Assembly (NCBI GenBank): GCA_005281725.1
Contig: SSBO01000012.1
Location: 8,531,099 to 8,595,098 of the forward strand
From: Wuchereria bancrofti
Taxonomy: Eukaryota > Nematoda > Chromadorea > Rhabditida > Onchocercidae
DNA length: 64,000 nucleotides
Direction: 5' to 3'
Position numbers and translations under genes: made by a program. Under the pieces are notes generated by a model. It had not been told where the DNA came from, ran no database searches, and saw only the letters and a program-made list of their open reading frames with translations. This document shows, piece by piece, positions 12,633 through 28,907 of this stretch (its first letter is position 1; each line of letters opens with the position of its first letter).

Positions 12633-15600
12633 CAGCAGGACAATAACAATTATTACTATTGTGAGTGACTGAACAACCAATCTATTTACCCGACCGATCA
12701 ACCGACCGAGCGTCCGTCCTGTCGCGCCACCATCAGGAGGCATCATTGACTCGGAGGCATGATGCACATATATATACACACACAAACTGCTTTTCTATCC
12801 TCTTCGCAACCTTCGCCCTCACCCAATCTGTCTAGCTATCCCTTTTACGCCTCTGGAACTGGCGAAAAATCTTCGAGCTGCTCAATTGATACCATAACCG
12901 TCCTCCCTTCCACTTCTTCATCCCTCTAATTTCGACCTCCCGTCCTTTGCAACTGTGTCACTGTACTACTCCTCTCTCCTCTGACTATTCCTGAAGCTAA
13001 ATTTCCCAGTCATCTATCTATCCGTCCATCATCCAATACTTGCTTTACTCTCTCCATTGTACTCAACCTAACCCAGCCCAAACACTCAATTCCATTCTTT
13101 TCGTGTCTAATTTCCAATTCAAACCTCGGGAGACGACCTATAGGTGCAGCCACAAATGGGCAGGCAAACATACATACATACATACACACACACGCCTGTC
13201 CCTCAATAACGAGGTAGAAATGTTGTGAGGAGTTTTACCCCTGATTGGTAACAAACCATTCTATTATTCTTCCCCTCTTCTTACTGCCATTCCATCGTTC
13301 TCCCGCATCATCGTCACACGATGTGTCCTTGGGCTGTACCAATTTCGAAAGTTCACTTCGTATACCCTGGTCTTCATTCCGTACGCCTTCCCTATTCCTC
13401 TAACCAACCAAACATTTACATATGGGAAGAGGTAAGCGTGAGGTGTACACAACAACTTAACCCTCAAATATACAATCATCACGAGATCGATCTATCCTTC
13501 ATCACTTTCTTCCTATCAAAATCAGTTTACTGCATCCATCTACCTCAATATTATTCCCTATTGAACATTCTCAATATCCTATCATTCAGGTGACACTCAT
13601 TGGTCACAAAAGTCGAAACTCTGATCAGTTTGTCACATGCAACAAATCCACATTCGTTACACAAAGCTACACCGCAACAGTGAAAGAACTGAAAGCTATC
13701 TGTGTAATGGGGAAATTTGTTTTCCAGTGTATCATCCTTAAATACATTCTCAGGGATACACTGACATAACCAACTACTTTTTCTGTCAATTCTTACAAAA
13801 TGAGTTGACAGAGTAGTGTGCTTCCTTTACTGGTCTACTTACTTAAAGAGCCTAGACGTACATTTATTAACAAGTTATTTTGGAATTTTAGAAATCTTAC
13901 GATTACAAACATACCCTAGTGGAAAGAATTTTTGGTATAATCAAAAGGGAACGTTAACTACAACGAAATAACCTAATCATTTTGATGATTACATCAGATG
14001 AGCAAAGTTTGCGCTCTTTTAGTATGATCAAGCGAGAAAGATAAATATACATATGTATAATATTGTCATCTGAAGTCTTTATCATTTTTATCAACTCACA
14101 TCTATTTTCAAATTACAGCTAATATGTCTTTTTTTTCTGTTTTTCTTTTTGTTTGAGAAGTCGATTATCAACAAGTATTCTTCAATAGATACAAAAATGC
14201 TAGAATCAAAGCCTAATATCTGGACTTTTCTTGCTAAAACATTATTGTGAATTCATTTCATGATAGAGTTGGGATGTCATTCAAATTTGAGAACTCCCCA
14301 TGAAGTGACATCATTTGTCTTGTTTGTTTCACATCTTTATTTAATCACTTTCTATTTAATCACTAACGGTACTTTTATTCAATGTAATCCAGTTCTGAAA
14401 TCCAAATTATGAGTAAATTTTGATTTGGTAGTTTCGTAATAATTTTTCAACAGTGAATTCATTGTTCAGAGTAACAACAACTAGGATTCTCTTGGATGCC
14501 TATCTTTCCTGATTTTTTTGAGCTTTAAACCGATGGTATAATACTTGATGTAATCCACGGCAAGAGAAATTCAATTTAAAACGGCAATTTTGAATCATCA
14601 ATCCCATTTCTTCCTTCCACAAGCACATAATTCATCATTAATTGCGCAAAATGACACATAATTTCCTTTCCGCCGATCTATTTAATACCGCCAGACAAAA
14701 ATGTGAATTCGAACTCTCTTCACTCTAACCCATTGACTGTTGCAGTTCTGTATCGAAAATAAATCTACGAAAAATGCAAAAATACCATTGAGCCAATTTT
14801 ATGACACCGTTAAAAACGTGACGTCGAAAAGTCAGACGAAATGACGGGAACCAGTTAAGCCAACAATCCAAATTTCGACTATCTTCTTCCTTCACAGTGT
14901 CGGTGTTTGCCAATTCACCAGCAATTTTATGCATTTTGAAATACTTCACAGTTGCTGTCAGCAGATTTGAAATGCAAAACCTATCACCTATCCTGAGCTT
15001 ACACTATCAGTACAATCACTCCTATTAATTCACACTGCCAATCGTTAAATTCCGATATCTTAATGATGTCTTGTTAACACATCGCCGACAACGAAAACTA
15101 TGTTCTTAATGGAAACCGACCATGTCCGATACATCCTGTCGGAAATAATGAAGAAAGACTTCATAAGAATTTATAAAAACACAGTATAAGGATATATACA
15201 CATGAACCAAACGTCAGTAATAAGCAAAAGTGTCCTTAAAGACAGTGCAAATACACAAAACAAAGTATTCCCTAATAAAAAAGGCAAATGTTCAACTAAG
15301 GACACAGCAGTGGTGCATGTCAAATGGCGCATGTCCAAAAACTGTGAAACTGTTTCCAAAATAGCTGCTTAACAATAACTGTCAACTTGTTTCTTTGTCG
15401 TAAAATAAAAAAGAAGTATCTTAATTTCAACAGTACCAATTCAAAATGATAGTTCTCGACCGTTCCATTATCTCAAACTTCAAATCTGCATGCTACGGAG
15501 ATTCTGGATTGATCCAAAAACTATTTTCGATTACACTTCGAATACTGGGATTAAAGTATTTCACCAAACCCCTTTCACAGATCCTACTGGACATAAATAC

Positions 15601-16136
15601 GAGGTCGAAGTAGCTGCAAGCTAAATGATCAAAGGGGCGATAAACTCAATATTTCAATGTAAAAACAATATCGAAAACATGATACAAACAGCAACTAATC
15701 ATTATAAATTAAAAGGCATAATTCGAGACATGAACATTTTTTGAAAGAACAAGTAATTGACAGAAATATAAACCAAAAGTAATATAAATCCGAATAAATC
15801 ATTTGCATACTCTTCAGAATGTAGGTAATAGAATGCAAAATATCGATTGGTTTAGGAGCAACAACATAAGTAAAATGGCAATATTAAAGAAATCTTTTGG
15901 AAAAAGAGTTCCGAATCACAATAAATTTGTAAAATAGAAACATATAAATGGAAGGAAATGATTGGAAAATAATCAATATGAAACGAAGTTCTAAGCAAAA
16001 ATACAAAAACGGTTGTCAATAATAAAAAAATGTCAAGCAGCGATTACAAACTACATACAACCCGATAAAATAGCATGATGAGAAAATTTCTTACGATATA
16101 AGCAGATGAAGGAGATTTAACTACTCTGTAGAACTG
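12633..16136. other. Intergenic, pyrimidine-rich then AT-rich
   Basis: 12.65-13.6 kb is rich in C and T on the plus strand, with clustered CTCC/TCCT words and CA/ATAC microsatellites (12768-12787, 13165-13193). Short ORFs occur on both strands there, but none shows a domain or convincing splice context. 13.8-16.1 kb is plain AT-rich sequence; its right part is the likely 3' UTR and downstream flank of the ariadne-2 gene. Confidence 0.5.
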
Positions 16137-19100
16137 TCAGTCGAAAAAATCTTGTAGAAGTGTACGCCGTTTACATTCTGCCACATGCATTTGTGTTTCC
16201 AAATCACCTCGTTCCGTACTTTCTGCTCTCTCGACTTTCCAGGACAACTCTTCAATCTCTTTTTCTAGCTGAGCTTGCTGATATTCAAACTGAACAAATA
16301 AATAATTAAGTGACAAGAACATTTGAGTTCTAAAATCTTACATCATTTGTCTCTTATACATGGTTAATGAAACCTTCTCAAAGAAAAATCGCGTTTGACT
16401 AAAACGACGCGTATTTTAAAAAAAAGATTTGGTAGTCACATAATAAAACTCTCGATATATCACATGCAAAGTTTTAACTATTCGACAGTCTCAAAAGATC
16501 GTACCAGCTGCTTTCTTGGTCCATTTTCCATATAATATGCATATGGATAAGTGTACTGCAACGTGTAACGACATTTTGTAAGCAATGTGGCTGCTCTATG
16601 CAAATATTGCCAATCAATCCATGTCCCTTCATACCCATTCACTTTCTCATCGATTTTTTTCATTATACAATTCCGCAAATTCTCTTCCATCTTTAGCGAT
16701 TTGTGATGATTCTCATAACGCTCTGTAAAACAAACTTAACAAACATCTTTTTTTTAAAACATTATGTTGTGCATTTCTCTAGTATAGTACATAACAAACG
16801 ATCAATGTATTAATTAGTTAGTAAGGTAAAAATATTCTGCAAATCCTACAGAAACAGATAAAAGCATACCATAATAATGTAAATATTTTTCAAGTGCACG
16901 ACGGGCTTTGACATGATTTGCTTCCTGGGCCATAGATGGGTTCTCTTTATAGCGACTACACTCATAATACTCGCTTCCATGGTTCTTCCAGTCTATAAAA
17001 AAAAAAAAAAATTATGTTCTAAATTGTTTATGTGAAGAAATTGAAAAAAAAAAAAAGGAAAAATGAGTGACCTCCAAAGCACATCCAACAAAAGTGATGT
17101 TTGCACTTGGCGCACTGCATATGATTGCATCCGCCGTTTTTTTCGATGCATGAATGACAATTGGGACAATCTTTTGTATGTGCACTAAATTACCCAAATA
17201 TACATAAATAACAAACCAAATTACACAAAACACTAGATGGAAACTGCAGGTAAAAAGTATTCTCTGTGACGTACACAAAAAGGTTATGAAAAAATCTTGG
17301 TGTATGATTCCTATGTAAGATGTACATGGCAGAATCTATTTTAACCTTATATAATTTGCAGTTTCACTGTCATCAGCACACTTTGTTAACCATTTGCGTA
17401 TTGTTTCGCAAGAGGTCGGTGCGTGGTAATCACAACCGCATTGAAAACTATAAACAAGAACTGAACATAGGAAACATTTGCAAAACTTTGACAGCAAAAA
17501 TAAAAACTAACATCACAAACTCGAAACTAAGATTGTCCAGTCTTTCAACCCAGAACGTAATTAGACAATGGCAAAAATGTATCCAAAGTAGGGAAGAGAA
17601 TAAAATTTCAGAAACGATGTAAATTGTTATAACGATTTCATTCATGCACCTCGCTAATTAGGTTACTGCAGGATTCTAATTTTAATCCTAACTGCTTGAC
17701 TCGTGCAATCAACAAAAGCCACTTCGCATTTCCGGAAATGATAAACATGCACAGGTCTTGTCTAAACTTGTCACACTTGCACGATGACAGAATATACAGT
17801 CAGGTTTTGTAAAAGCAAACTTGAAACATACCAAAAAGAAATTCGGCAACTGGTGCAAGTAACTTTCTTGGCCTTTTGACACTGTGCCTTGATAACGACA
17901 TGACAATCAATACCCGGACAAAATCGCAACTGTGAATGTGATTCTACACAATCTTTGAATATCAACCTTTCATATTTATCTCTTATTTCTGTGCGTTCGC
18001 TCAATATCCTTAGTACAAAATCTTCTAAACACAGTAATGTACACCCACTTGCCATACAACCAATCCTGTAAACAATCTGCTCACTTTCCTTTCCGCATAA
18101 TTCACTTTTGACTCATCTTTCATAAACATGATCTTTTGAGATTGGCATAACAACTAAATACCAAACGTAGATATCTAAGTATTAACTTCAAAGCTACCAG
18201 AAAAAATGAAATGTTTCTATAAAAAGTTAAAGTTGTTTACATCAAACTCCCTCTAGACTCGTTAAATTATATGTAGTTGGTGAAATGGTCGGAATAAAAT
18301 AACGGTTAGCAGAATGTACCAATACACCAGAAAAGAAACTATTTTAAGTTTTAAACTAAATTAAAGACAGATCATTTAAGGAACTAAGTGATAAGATAAA
18401 AGCTAACGTGATTGATAAGCCATTACAAAGTTGTGTTTCGATATATTCCATCCAACAAGCTGAACAAAAGCTATGCCCACAATCCAGTGCATACATTTTG
18501 GTACATTCGTCTTGTAACCTCGTACAAACCACACAGCTCATAATGTCTGACTGTTGCTTTGAAGAACCAGCGCATACAAAGCAATCTAAAATTTAGGCAG
18601 TAGACTAACATGCACTAGCAATAAAAACATGCACATAGTAACACACAGCACATGCAGTGCAAGTTGACAGTACGAATGCATGTGCTTTCTAGTAAAGGTT
18701 AACAATGTTAGCCAAGTAATTGTTCCGTTTAAGCTACCTGTTGAGGCTCCCGACTCAATAACAAAAAGCCACGTAATGAGAGAAATTTATTATGTCTAAT
18801 CGATTAATCAACTTCTAAAAAGACATCGATTAAAGCTAATTGCATAAAGCTTACCGATAAGAACTTTACACGGATCAACTCTGTACAACTGGATTAAAGT
18901 GGAATCGTCCCACTTGTAAAAATACAAAAGGAGTTTGGCAAGTGAAGATGATACATTCAAAGTTGAAACGACATGATCCACAGTTTCCTTCAAGAGACGT
19001 TCGACCTAGATATTTATGAAGTCTACATCAGAAATATAGCTGAGAAGCAGATAAAATATATCCCGAGCATCGTTTTCTCCCTTATAACACTATGTTATAT

Positions 19101-19377
19101 TGATAACAATTGCCGAAAGCTTTATAATACATACCTCCGGAACTTTTAGACAAACATATTCAATGTATTCCGGATCTTCTCTTTCGAATATCTCCATTCC
19201 ACAATTTTCTCCATTACAGTAAAAGTCATCTAAATGTGATCAACTCAGTGGAATTCAACAAAAAACATTATGAATATTATCAGAAGTACGACTGAACAGA
19301 ATGTACCAACCATAATCGTAATCTGCTTCATCGTCCGAAAAAGAAGGACTATCAGCAGGTGTATCGCCGCACTCCAT
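16137..19377 (-). CDS. ari-2: Ariadne-2-type RBR E3 ubiquitin ligase
   Basis: RING-between-RING ubiquitin ligase, ARIH2 class, which relays ubiquitin through a RING2 cysteine, often with neddylated cullins. Ten exons: 19377-19311, 19229-19135, 19005-18855, 18585-18408, 18065-17832, 17447-17346, 17184-17072, 16992-16870, 16722-16505, 16289-16137. They total 478 codons, close to human ARIH2 (493 residues). Order: acidic N-terminus ([11 protein letters not shown]), UBA-like region ([13 protein letters not shown]), RING1 ([28 protein letters not shown]), IBR, RING2 ([20 protein letters not shown]), then the Ariadne domain ([38 protein letters not shown]). The catalytic Cys in GGCNHM falls at about residue 295. 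Near-identity to ARIH2 in [17 protein letters not shown] excludes ARIH1. An extra Cys pair (CFVC) precedes RING1. The start is the first ATG after an acceptor (catttttag). Confidence 0.95.
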
Positions 19378-20696
19378 CCAAGCGGAATAGAGAAGCGAGG
19401 CTCCAGCTAAAAATGAATATCTGGGACTTCCTCCAACGGTGCATAGTTTAAGTCATGCAAACTGAGAATTTTCAGCGTAGAGCTTCCCGCTTATCAACGA
19501 CACATTTGGGGAAGTACAATTTGCCCAAACAGTTTTAAAGATTACATAAAATGAAACTTGATATGAATGTCAGTTCCCGTAGCAAATATATTCTTTCTAC
19601 ATCTTTTCCATATAATAATGCAACACGCATTCCTGACAAAAACAGCACTTTGGTAAGCATTCCAGATAAACAACATTTGCTTACTAAACATTTATTTAAA
19701 TATAAAATGTTGCAACATTTGCCTGTCATTTGGATAAAAAAAAATGTTAAATGAAAAACATTTAAAAAAATCCTGCATCGAACAAATGAGAATAAACGGA
19801 ACACATTTTTTAACAGTATAGAGGGTCGAATGAATTCAAATCCAAAGTTTAGAACTCAGAATAAACCTAGGAAGGAACGACTCAAGAAGGAGCAAAAAAT
19901 TAAAGTTTCGTAAGTTAATCTAAATGAATTTCATGAAAGGAAGTTCACATGTATGATAAAACACTGGGACAAATTATGAACATGGCTAGAGTTCAAAATG
20001 TACGACGTTCAAATTTGTACAGTAAAAGAGTGGCAAATTTGATTCGATTATACAGATCTTCACCATAAAATTAAGCTTATTTCAAACACATGTACATGAC
20101 GATATGCATTTACAAATAGTTGTTAAGATAAATCATATTTTAAAAAATTGACAGCTTACAATGTAGCACAAAACATAACAAGAAATTTGAGTAATGGAGA
20201 AAATGAAATTCGAAACAGTATTAAAACCAGTAAAAGCAATATACTGTGTTATAAGTTATATGAAAAAACTGAACTTATGTTGCCATAGACGTGAATAGTT
20301 ACTGCATAATAAAGCAGCTGAACTGATCCCAGAGGCAGTATTAGAAACGCTAGATCCTTGCAAAAACGCTAAGGGGAATGTGGGAATAACCAAGTATGCT
20401 CGCTACGGTCATCATTAGGTAACAAAGTGCAGTTATTCATTTCCCTTTGGATTTTGGAATAAGAAAGTGCACCTTTTTCAACATCTCAGGTCATCACTCA
20501 CAATTTCGTTCTACTGTCTCCAACCATATGCTTCATAGAAGTGGCTGAATAAGATATTGCAGGTTAGAAAACTATTTTATCTAATCTATAAACAGAATCT
20601 TGTCCCGATGGTTAATAACAGGAGGGTAGGATAATTCTAAAAGATAGTAGACAACAGAATATTGCTAATACCATATTAAAAATGTAAGAAATAATG
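19378..20696. other. Intergenic between RRM gene and ariadne-2
   Basis: About 1.3 kb between two genes transcribed leftward. The acceptor ending near 19407 belongs to the ariadne-2 5' end. The rest shows no exon; an ORF on the minus strand near 19535-19804 is AT-rich with no splice support. The gap is long for a nematode operon. Confidence 0.5.
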
Positions 20697-23600
20697 TTAT
20701 TTTGGTAAATTCTGTGCTGAGAAATTTTGGATAAACAAATTCATCTGGTTTTGCTGAGCTGACGTCATGCCTTGCGGTGATGAAAGTACCTGAAATTGAA
20801 TGAAATTCTGAGTAGAAAAGCAGGTTTCTTTTGAAGTTTAATTTTCTGAGAAAATTTCAAATGTACGACTGATTACACCCTTACCTGTCCCAGTACAGAT
20901 GCAAATGCATTCTTGTGTGAAGATAAGAGCAATCGACACAGTGTATGTCGATGTTCATAGAGCTGTGCGAACAGTGTCGTGAACTGTGGATTAACAGAAC
21001 CCATTGCAGCCTGTACGGGATTTAACTGATTGTTCCTGCAAAAAAAACAAACTGAGAAAATACTAACAAAGAAGGAATGAAATGTCGAGTCTACAAGGTG
21101 CAATGTCGAAGTAACGACCTGATGATAACCGAATTATGAAGTACTAAAACAATTAAACGACGAAACTTCCTTTAAGTAAAACAGGGGTAAACAAGATTTT
21201 CTAAGAGTCGAAATATTATCTGCATTTTAAGTTCAAAATTGGATTAAATACCACACGCATAAAAAACGAAAAAAGTTGTACGGAAGTTCAAGAAAGAGGA
21301 AATTCACTTGTCATGTCTTCGACGCTTTCGTCGTCGGTGTCTGGATGTTGCTCCATCATCAATATCCTCATCTGATGATGTCGAAGCTGACGATGATGAT
21401 GAACTTTCTGATGACATTTCTCCTTCTTCCAACTTAAATAGACATACTGACACTATAATTGTATCTGGCTCTTTATGTCTACTCCTAGAAAATCTAGCAT
21501 GTTTTCTCAGAATAAAGCATCAGCAAGAGTAGAAATAACGAATGCATCCTCCCAAAACAATAATAGAAATAAACAAACCTCCCTCCTGATTACAGGAGTT
21601 TCTGTTTCTGCAGTAACTTCACCATCTGGAGCTGACTCTTCATCCTTTTCATTTTGAATTTCTGGCTCCACTTCCTGCGTCTTTTTAATCTTTTCTTCCA
21701 TTTTCTTCTGCCACGTCTCTTTTTTCCACTGGTTTCTAAAATTACAGTTTGATAAATAAAACAAGAAAACTGAGATATTTTCATTAACCAACAGATGTGA
21801 AGGATGCACAGAGCTCATGATTTCTGCAAAATCCATCTCCTAAAAATAAAGACAGGAAATGTAAAACTGTAAAGAAGAATTGAACATTTAAAAAGCATGA
21901 TATTAATGCCAATTTTTCGCTTGAAATATATTTTCTCTTAAAACAACCTGAACTTTCGCATCTTGGGATCGATAAATAACTGGGGTCGTTCATAAACTGG
22001 AGTTGGGTTCACCGGTTTGTTAATATTAGCCCATGATTCAAACGACAGCGGTTGTCCATCAATAGTGTAATTCCCTAAAATTCATAACTATAAATTGGAA
22101 AAAGAGACGTCCTTTTTTAGGTTTAAATATGAATCACAAACTCACTTTATTGAGATAATAATAGATAAGAATTTGAAAAAAAAAAAGTAACAAAAAAAAA
22201 AAAAAAACTGAACCAGATAAAAGAAAAATATATATAGTATGAGAAAAGAACCGTGTTCATCTTCGTCAACATCTAATTCCCCTTCTTCCGTTGCTAGCAT
22301 GGTCCGAACTTTGGTTAATACTTCACCGACGCCCATTATTGTTGCTAAAGCGCGTTTCCTTGTCGTACTTATTTTAGAATTTCTTCGTTCAGAAACATCG
22401 TAGGGAATGTATGGTGCAGCAGACATCACGTATGATGTGGAACGATGAACACCTTTCGTATTTTGCACTTCTTTTTTCCATATCCTAAATAAATACATTG
22501 AACGTATTTGTGAACAGTATTTCATGTATGATTAATTGAATACTACTTTCCAATCCCAAGTTGTAATGGCATCTTGCTTCATTAAATAACCGGTGTGCTG
22601 CAGAACCACAGAAAAAGAGAAATTCGGAAAAAAATCGCCAGTACTGAATATGTGATAGACCGATTTACACCAAAAATTTTAACTGAATGTTTCGATACTG
22701 AAAAAAGAACTTTCGAGACTTATGTAGGAAATATATGCATAACATTTTTATAACCTGATAAGGTTGTCAACATGTTGTCTCATCCAATGTGTTGGAAGAG
22801 TTCGCTGATGTCGTTCCAAAACATTCAGTAGGGCAATTTTCAATAAAGAATCAGGAATCCCTCTGTGTAGTTGACTTACTTCATCGCACAATTTCCACAG
22901 TTCATTTAATTCATTAAGTTCTGCCCAATTTGTTCGTGTGTCATCAACATACTGAAAACAACAGGTTCAGTACTACTTCCTATGAAGAAAGCTAAGATTC
23001 TAAGTAATAAACTTTCATTGACAATCTAAGTCTAACATACGTATTTGCATCATTGCCGAAAGAGAAGATATAACTAAAAAAGAAAAAGCACCTGCTGTAG
23101 GAAACCCGTTACGTCTTCCACTGTGATTTCAGGAGCAGGAACAAATGGTACGACAGCAGTTTCTGAAGTAGCTGCAACTGCTATCGAGGATACTGAAGGT
23201 GACGGTTGGGAAGACGATGAAGATGGAGCTGAAGAAGCGCTCACGGGTACAACCCGAGCATTGAGGATTTTATCATTTTCTGTTTTCATATAAGAAATAT
23301 ATTCATCCGCCGTCAACAGTCTGAAACCATCACCTATGATTATGATAGATTTGAGACTCTGAACCGAGATTCTAAACTTTAAATCAAAGACCTTCACTAT
23401 CTTTCATTTCAGATTTTCAACATACTCCAATCTAAGTTCCAAAACAACAGTTATGTGAAGCCCTTGTTCCAAAATTTGGTTTAAAACACTATCGTTCTTC
23501 TTTGAGGACACAATTCACAATGGCTCAATTGTTAGTACTGAATAAAAATGTAAAAATTTAGCAAATAGAAACACAAAACGGATTATATCAATTGACACAG

Positions 23601-25109
23601 AAAACCTCATAGTAAGCTGACGATCGCCTTCATCAATCTCAAATCCATCTGCCAACTCCATTCGAGCATCGTTCGCTTCTTGCACGGTATGGAACACAAT
23701 CTGTGAAAATCTATATAATAAAAATGCGTCACTGCTGGTTTACAGATACTAAGCATATATGACCACTTTTGACTTTTAATCTTGGTGAATTTTCTTTCCA
23801 TTTCTCCCAGAATATCCACAACCCTCACTTATATTTCAGTAATATAAGTAACCTCAGCTTGCTTCTCAGATGCAATGAACGGATCGACCTCCAAATGTAC
23901 TGTTTCAATGCATTCGCTGCCGAATATAGATGATAGTACGGTCTGATCAGTAGCTGAAGACAAATGAAGAGCATAGAGTCGTCTTGAAACATCGGGATCC
24001 GACAGATTTATTTTGAATGGCATAGGTGGTTGTATAGTTCGAGAATTTGGTGTCAGATCATCTAAAATATTACTCAGAGCATTGAAAACAAATAAGTAGA
24101 ATGACTACGTCAATAGAAAAGTCCTTTACTTTGAATTTTCATAACAAAAATATTTGGACGACCAAAAAAACGTACAAAAAGGTTTAGACGCCTGTAGCTT
24201 CAACGGATTCCCATCAAACGTCATTTTGTGAAACGCAGCAAATGCTAGCTTTGCTTCTTCCGGTGTGTCATAAACAGTACTCAGCCCACCACATTTAGTA
24301 CCATCTGCACTAACAATTAAATTTATTGCGTTAATTCGTTGATTAACTTTTTAGTGTACATGTTCTAGACATTCTAAAGCATAGTTTTTTTTAACAGTCA
24401 AGAATGAAAACCGTTGTGGACGTAAAGAAAGCTACAAACCCTTCGTGGTTTTATCAAACCACATATGAAACGACTCGCTTTTTTCAAGCAAATCCCAAAA
24501 ATTTGCACTCGTCATCCATTTTCCAGGGAAAGTTAATCCAAGAACTCGAAACTTTCGCTTCGAATCATTCAAGTCCCGTGAATCCGAAACTTGTTCACTA
24601 GCTAGAAAAAGTTGCTTAATAATTGTAGTTCTTTAATAACATCCAGTATTGCCGTGTTTTAGTTCATCAATTAAAAAAGAAAAAAACCTGACCACCATTA
24701 TAAACAAGAAACAGCATTCCCAATTTGATAAGTTTGCTTACTGTAGTGCTCAGTTGAATGCCAGAAACAACTTTCTGCGAGTTCACGAGATTCCATTACA
24801 CAATTAGTTATTTCGTTTTTCTTGTTATTCCTATATAATAGTATGCAAAGAAAACCATCAGTTCATACATTTGACGCAATTTTCGACATGAATTTGATCG
24901 TTTGGTTTTGGTTTGGCTGCACAGTTTTCATGTTCAAATTCCTTCCGCATTAACGAGATTGCTGTATCAGAGAGACTACTGCTGGTCTCAATCCCTGGTG
25001 TAGAAGGACTGGAAATGCTTTCTGCTGTATTTTGCAACTTAGCCAAACAAGCTGCATCGCCGTTAATTTCACCGTTTATTCGAACTTCCAACACTGTGCC
25101 ATCATCCAT
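20697..25109 (-). CDS. Two-RRM RNA-binding protein, family not recognised
   Basis: Fourteen exons: 25109-24869, 24830-24742, 24601-24440, 24304-24176, 24061-23853, 23700-23606, 23320-23092, 22951-22755, 22484-22252, 22074-21948, 21735-21594, 21432-21308, 21035-20885, 20789-20697; about 740 residues. From exon 2 onward all phases agree. The exon 1/2 junction is off by one base, so a microexon or another site is missing. Visible parts: acidic/Ser-rich N-terminus; RRM-like fold at about 120-195 (FRVLGLTFP, TVYDTPEEAKLAFAAF); second RRM-like fold at about 222-298 (LYALHLSSA, EIVFHTVQEANDARM); Ser/Ala-rich linker (SSAPSSSSSQPSPS); a helical segment (LNELNELWKLCDEV, ALLNVLERHQRTLP); Lys/Glu-rich stretch; Ser-rich acidic block followed by the basic RHRRRKRRRHDK, a likely nuclear signal; and a Gln/Leu-rich C-terminus. 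Probably nuclear and RNA-linked; that is inference. The start follows an acceptor (atttttcag) by 11 bases. Confidence 0.75.
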
Positions 25110-26445
25110 ATTTGAGTAACCTGAAAAATAGCTCAAAAATAACAGAACTAATAATCTCGAAGGAATAATAAGCCTGACTGCACAAAACGATTGGGATATT
25201 TGACTAAGAACTGTCTTTAAGTACGAGTCATATCCTTGTCTTCCTTACATAGACCACTCGTTTTCTCAGCTTGTCATGAATAACGTATTGGAACGCCAAT
25301 CCTGCATTATAATTTGGTACTTGCTTAAAAATGCAGTAGTAACATGCAAAACCCCATTCTTCATATTAAAAGCTTAGATACAATCATGAGTCGAATTAAA
25401 GTCCGGTCAATTTAATCACAAACATTTTAACCAATAATGAGAAAATTTATAAATTAAGACAAGCGAAATAACGAACAAACTATTGGCTACGTACGAAGGA
25501 TTTGTTAGTTAGTAGAGATTAAAGGTGAAACGTTAATTTCTTCCAGCAAATTCCATTTGGATAGTTGAGCTCTGAAACAGTCACTTTCTAGAATGGATAT
25601 CAAGAAGCCTGTCAATCAATTATTCACGTATACTCATCACTTTATCTTTGAAAATACCACACTAATATCTGTCACTGACTCAAATTTCTATGCAAAATTT
25701 CCTTACCAAATAATCCAGTAATAGCTCTGCCACTACAAACAATCACCTCTAATCTTATATAAATACACTAAAAATAACAGTAACCGTTTACATCATTATC
25801 TCACTAAGTTCGAAAAATAAAATTAAATCCGGAATGGAATATTCCTATAAGCTTCCTAATCCAAACACCTTCTTTCGGTCTCACTTCCCTTTTCTTCAAA
25901 TCATGTAAAAGCGCTGCTTGGTTTTGCCTAACATTTATGATTTTGCAGAGGTGTTGCATAGCGATTGGAAATTCGCGCAAACGAAGGTGTGGAAAGTTCG
26001 GACTCGTCAGTTTGTCGTAAAGGATAGAGGGGTACGAGATGGTTATCATTTTGCTTGATAACTTACGTTGATGAAGTAACAGGGACGTGTATTACTTTCA
26101 GGGTATCGGCGGAGTATAGAAGCAGGACCACCATAACAAGCCGTAGCCGAAGTAACGTTGGCTCAGCTCTTTATGAGCGTGAGTATATCACAACACGACA
26201 ACATCGTTATCTTCGACGTAATGGCATTATACTACACAGAGGTGAGAGTATTCTTATATGTTTTAATATTTCATACTTTTTATTTATCATACTTTAATAT
26301 ATTCACTTCACTGTGTGTTTCAGATACGCTAATAATTAATGTAACATAAGACGTATCCACATTACAAACTATATGTGAAAGGATTGCTCATTTCATACAT
26401 TTTTCTATATTTCTGATATTTACATAATCTAAATTAACTTTAGCA
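25110..26445. promoter_or_regulatory. Divergent promoter region of RRM gene and MYST acetyltransferase
   Basis: The two genes start back to back about 1.3 kb apart, so their promoters must lie here. Bases 26101-26179 are bounded by an acceptor (tactttcag) and a gtgagt donor near 26180, and another acceptor (tgtttcag) ends at 26323; these could be a 5' non-coding exon of the acetyltransferase. No protein frame joins to the start at 26446, so this is weak. Confidence 0.35.
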
Positions 26446-28697
<2,252 letters not shown>

Positions 28698-28907
28698 GCA
28701 TCCTTATAGCGTCCTGTTCACCGCCTAATTTTCGCAAATTTGTATATATTGTAATAATGAAATGTTTTATCAATTTCTTATCAGCCGCTTCAACATTCTT
28801 TTTTACCGTTTCTTCTTTTTATACTGCAGTCTAGCTTTGTTTTTGTTCTTGATGTTTTAAACAAGAATATCCAATGCAAACTTATTTAATAAGTATAATA
28901 CTATTGC

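Noticed and set aside
13264..13593. Overlapping ORFs on both strands in the pyrimidine-rich region
   Set aside because: Neither strand has a recognisable domain, and no splice partners join in phase.
21788..21838. 51-base exon-like segment (acceptor atttttag, reading MDFAEIMSSVHPSHLL) in the RRM gene
   Set aside because: In the phase carried from the previous exon (2) it hits a stop, and the neighbouring exons join perfectly without it; kept as intron.
22142..22250. Continuation of an open frame past exon 9 of the RRM gene
   Set aside because: Phe/Lys-rich read-through of T/A runs after a good donor at 22251; it is intron.
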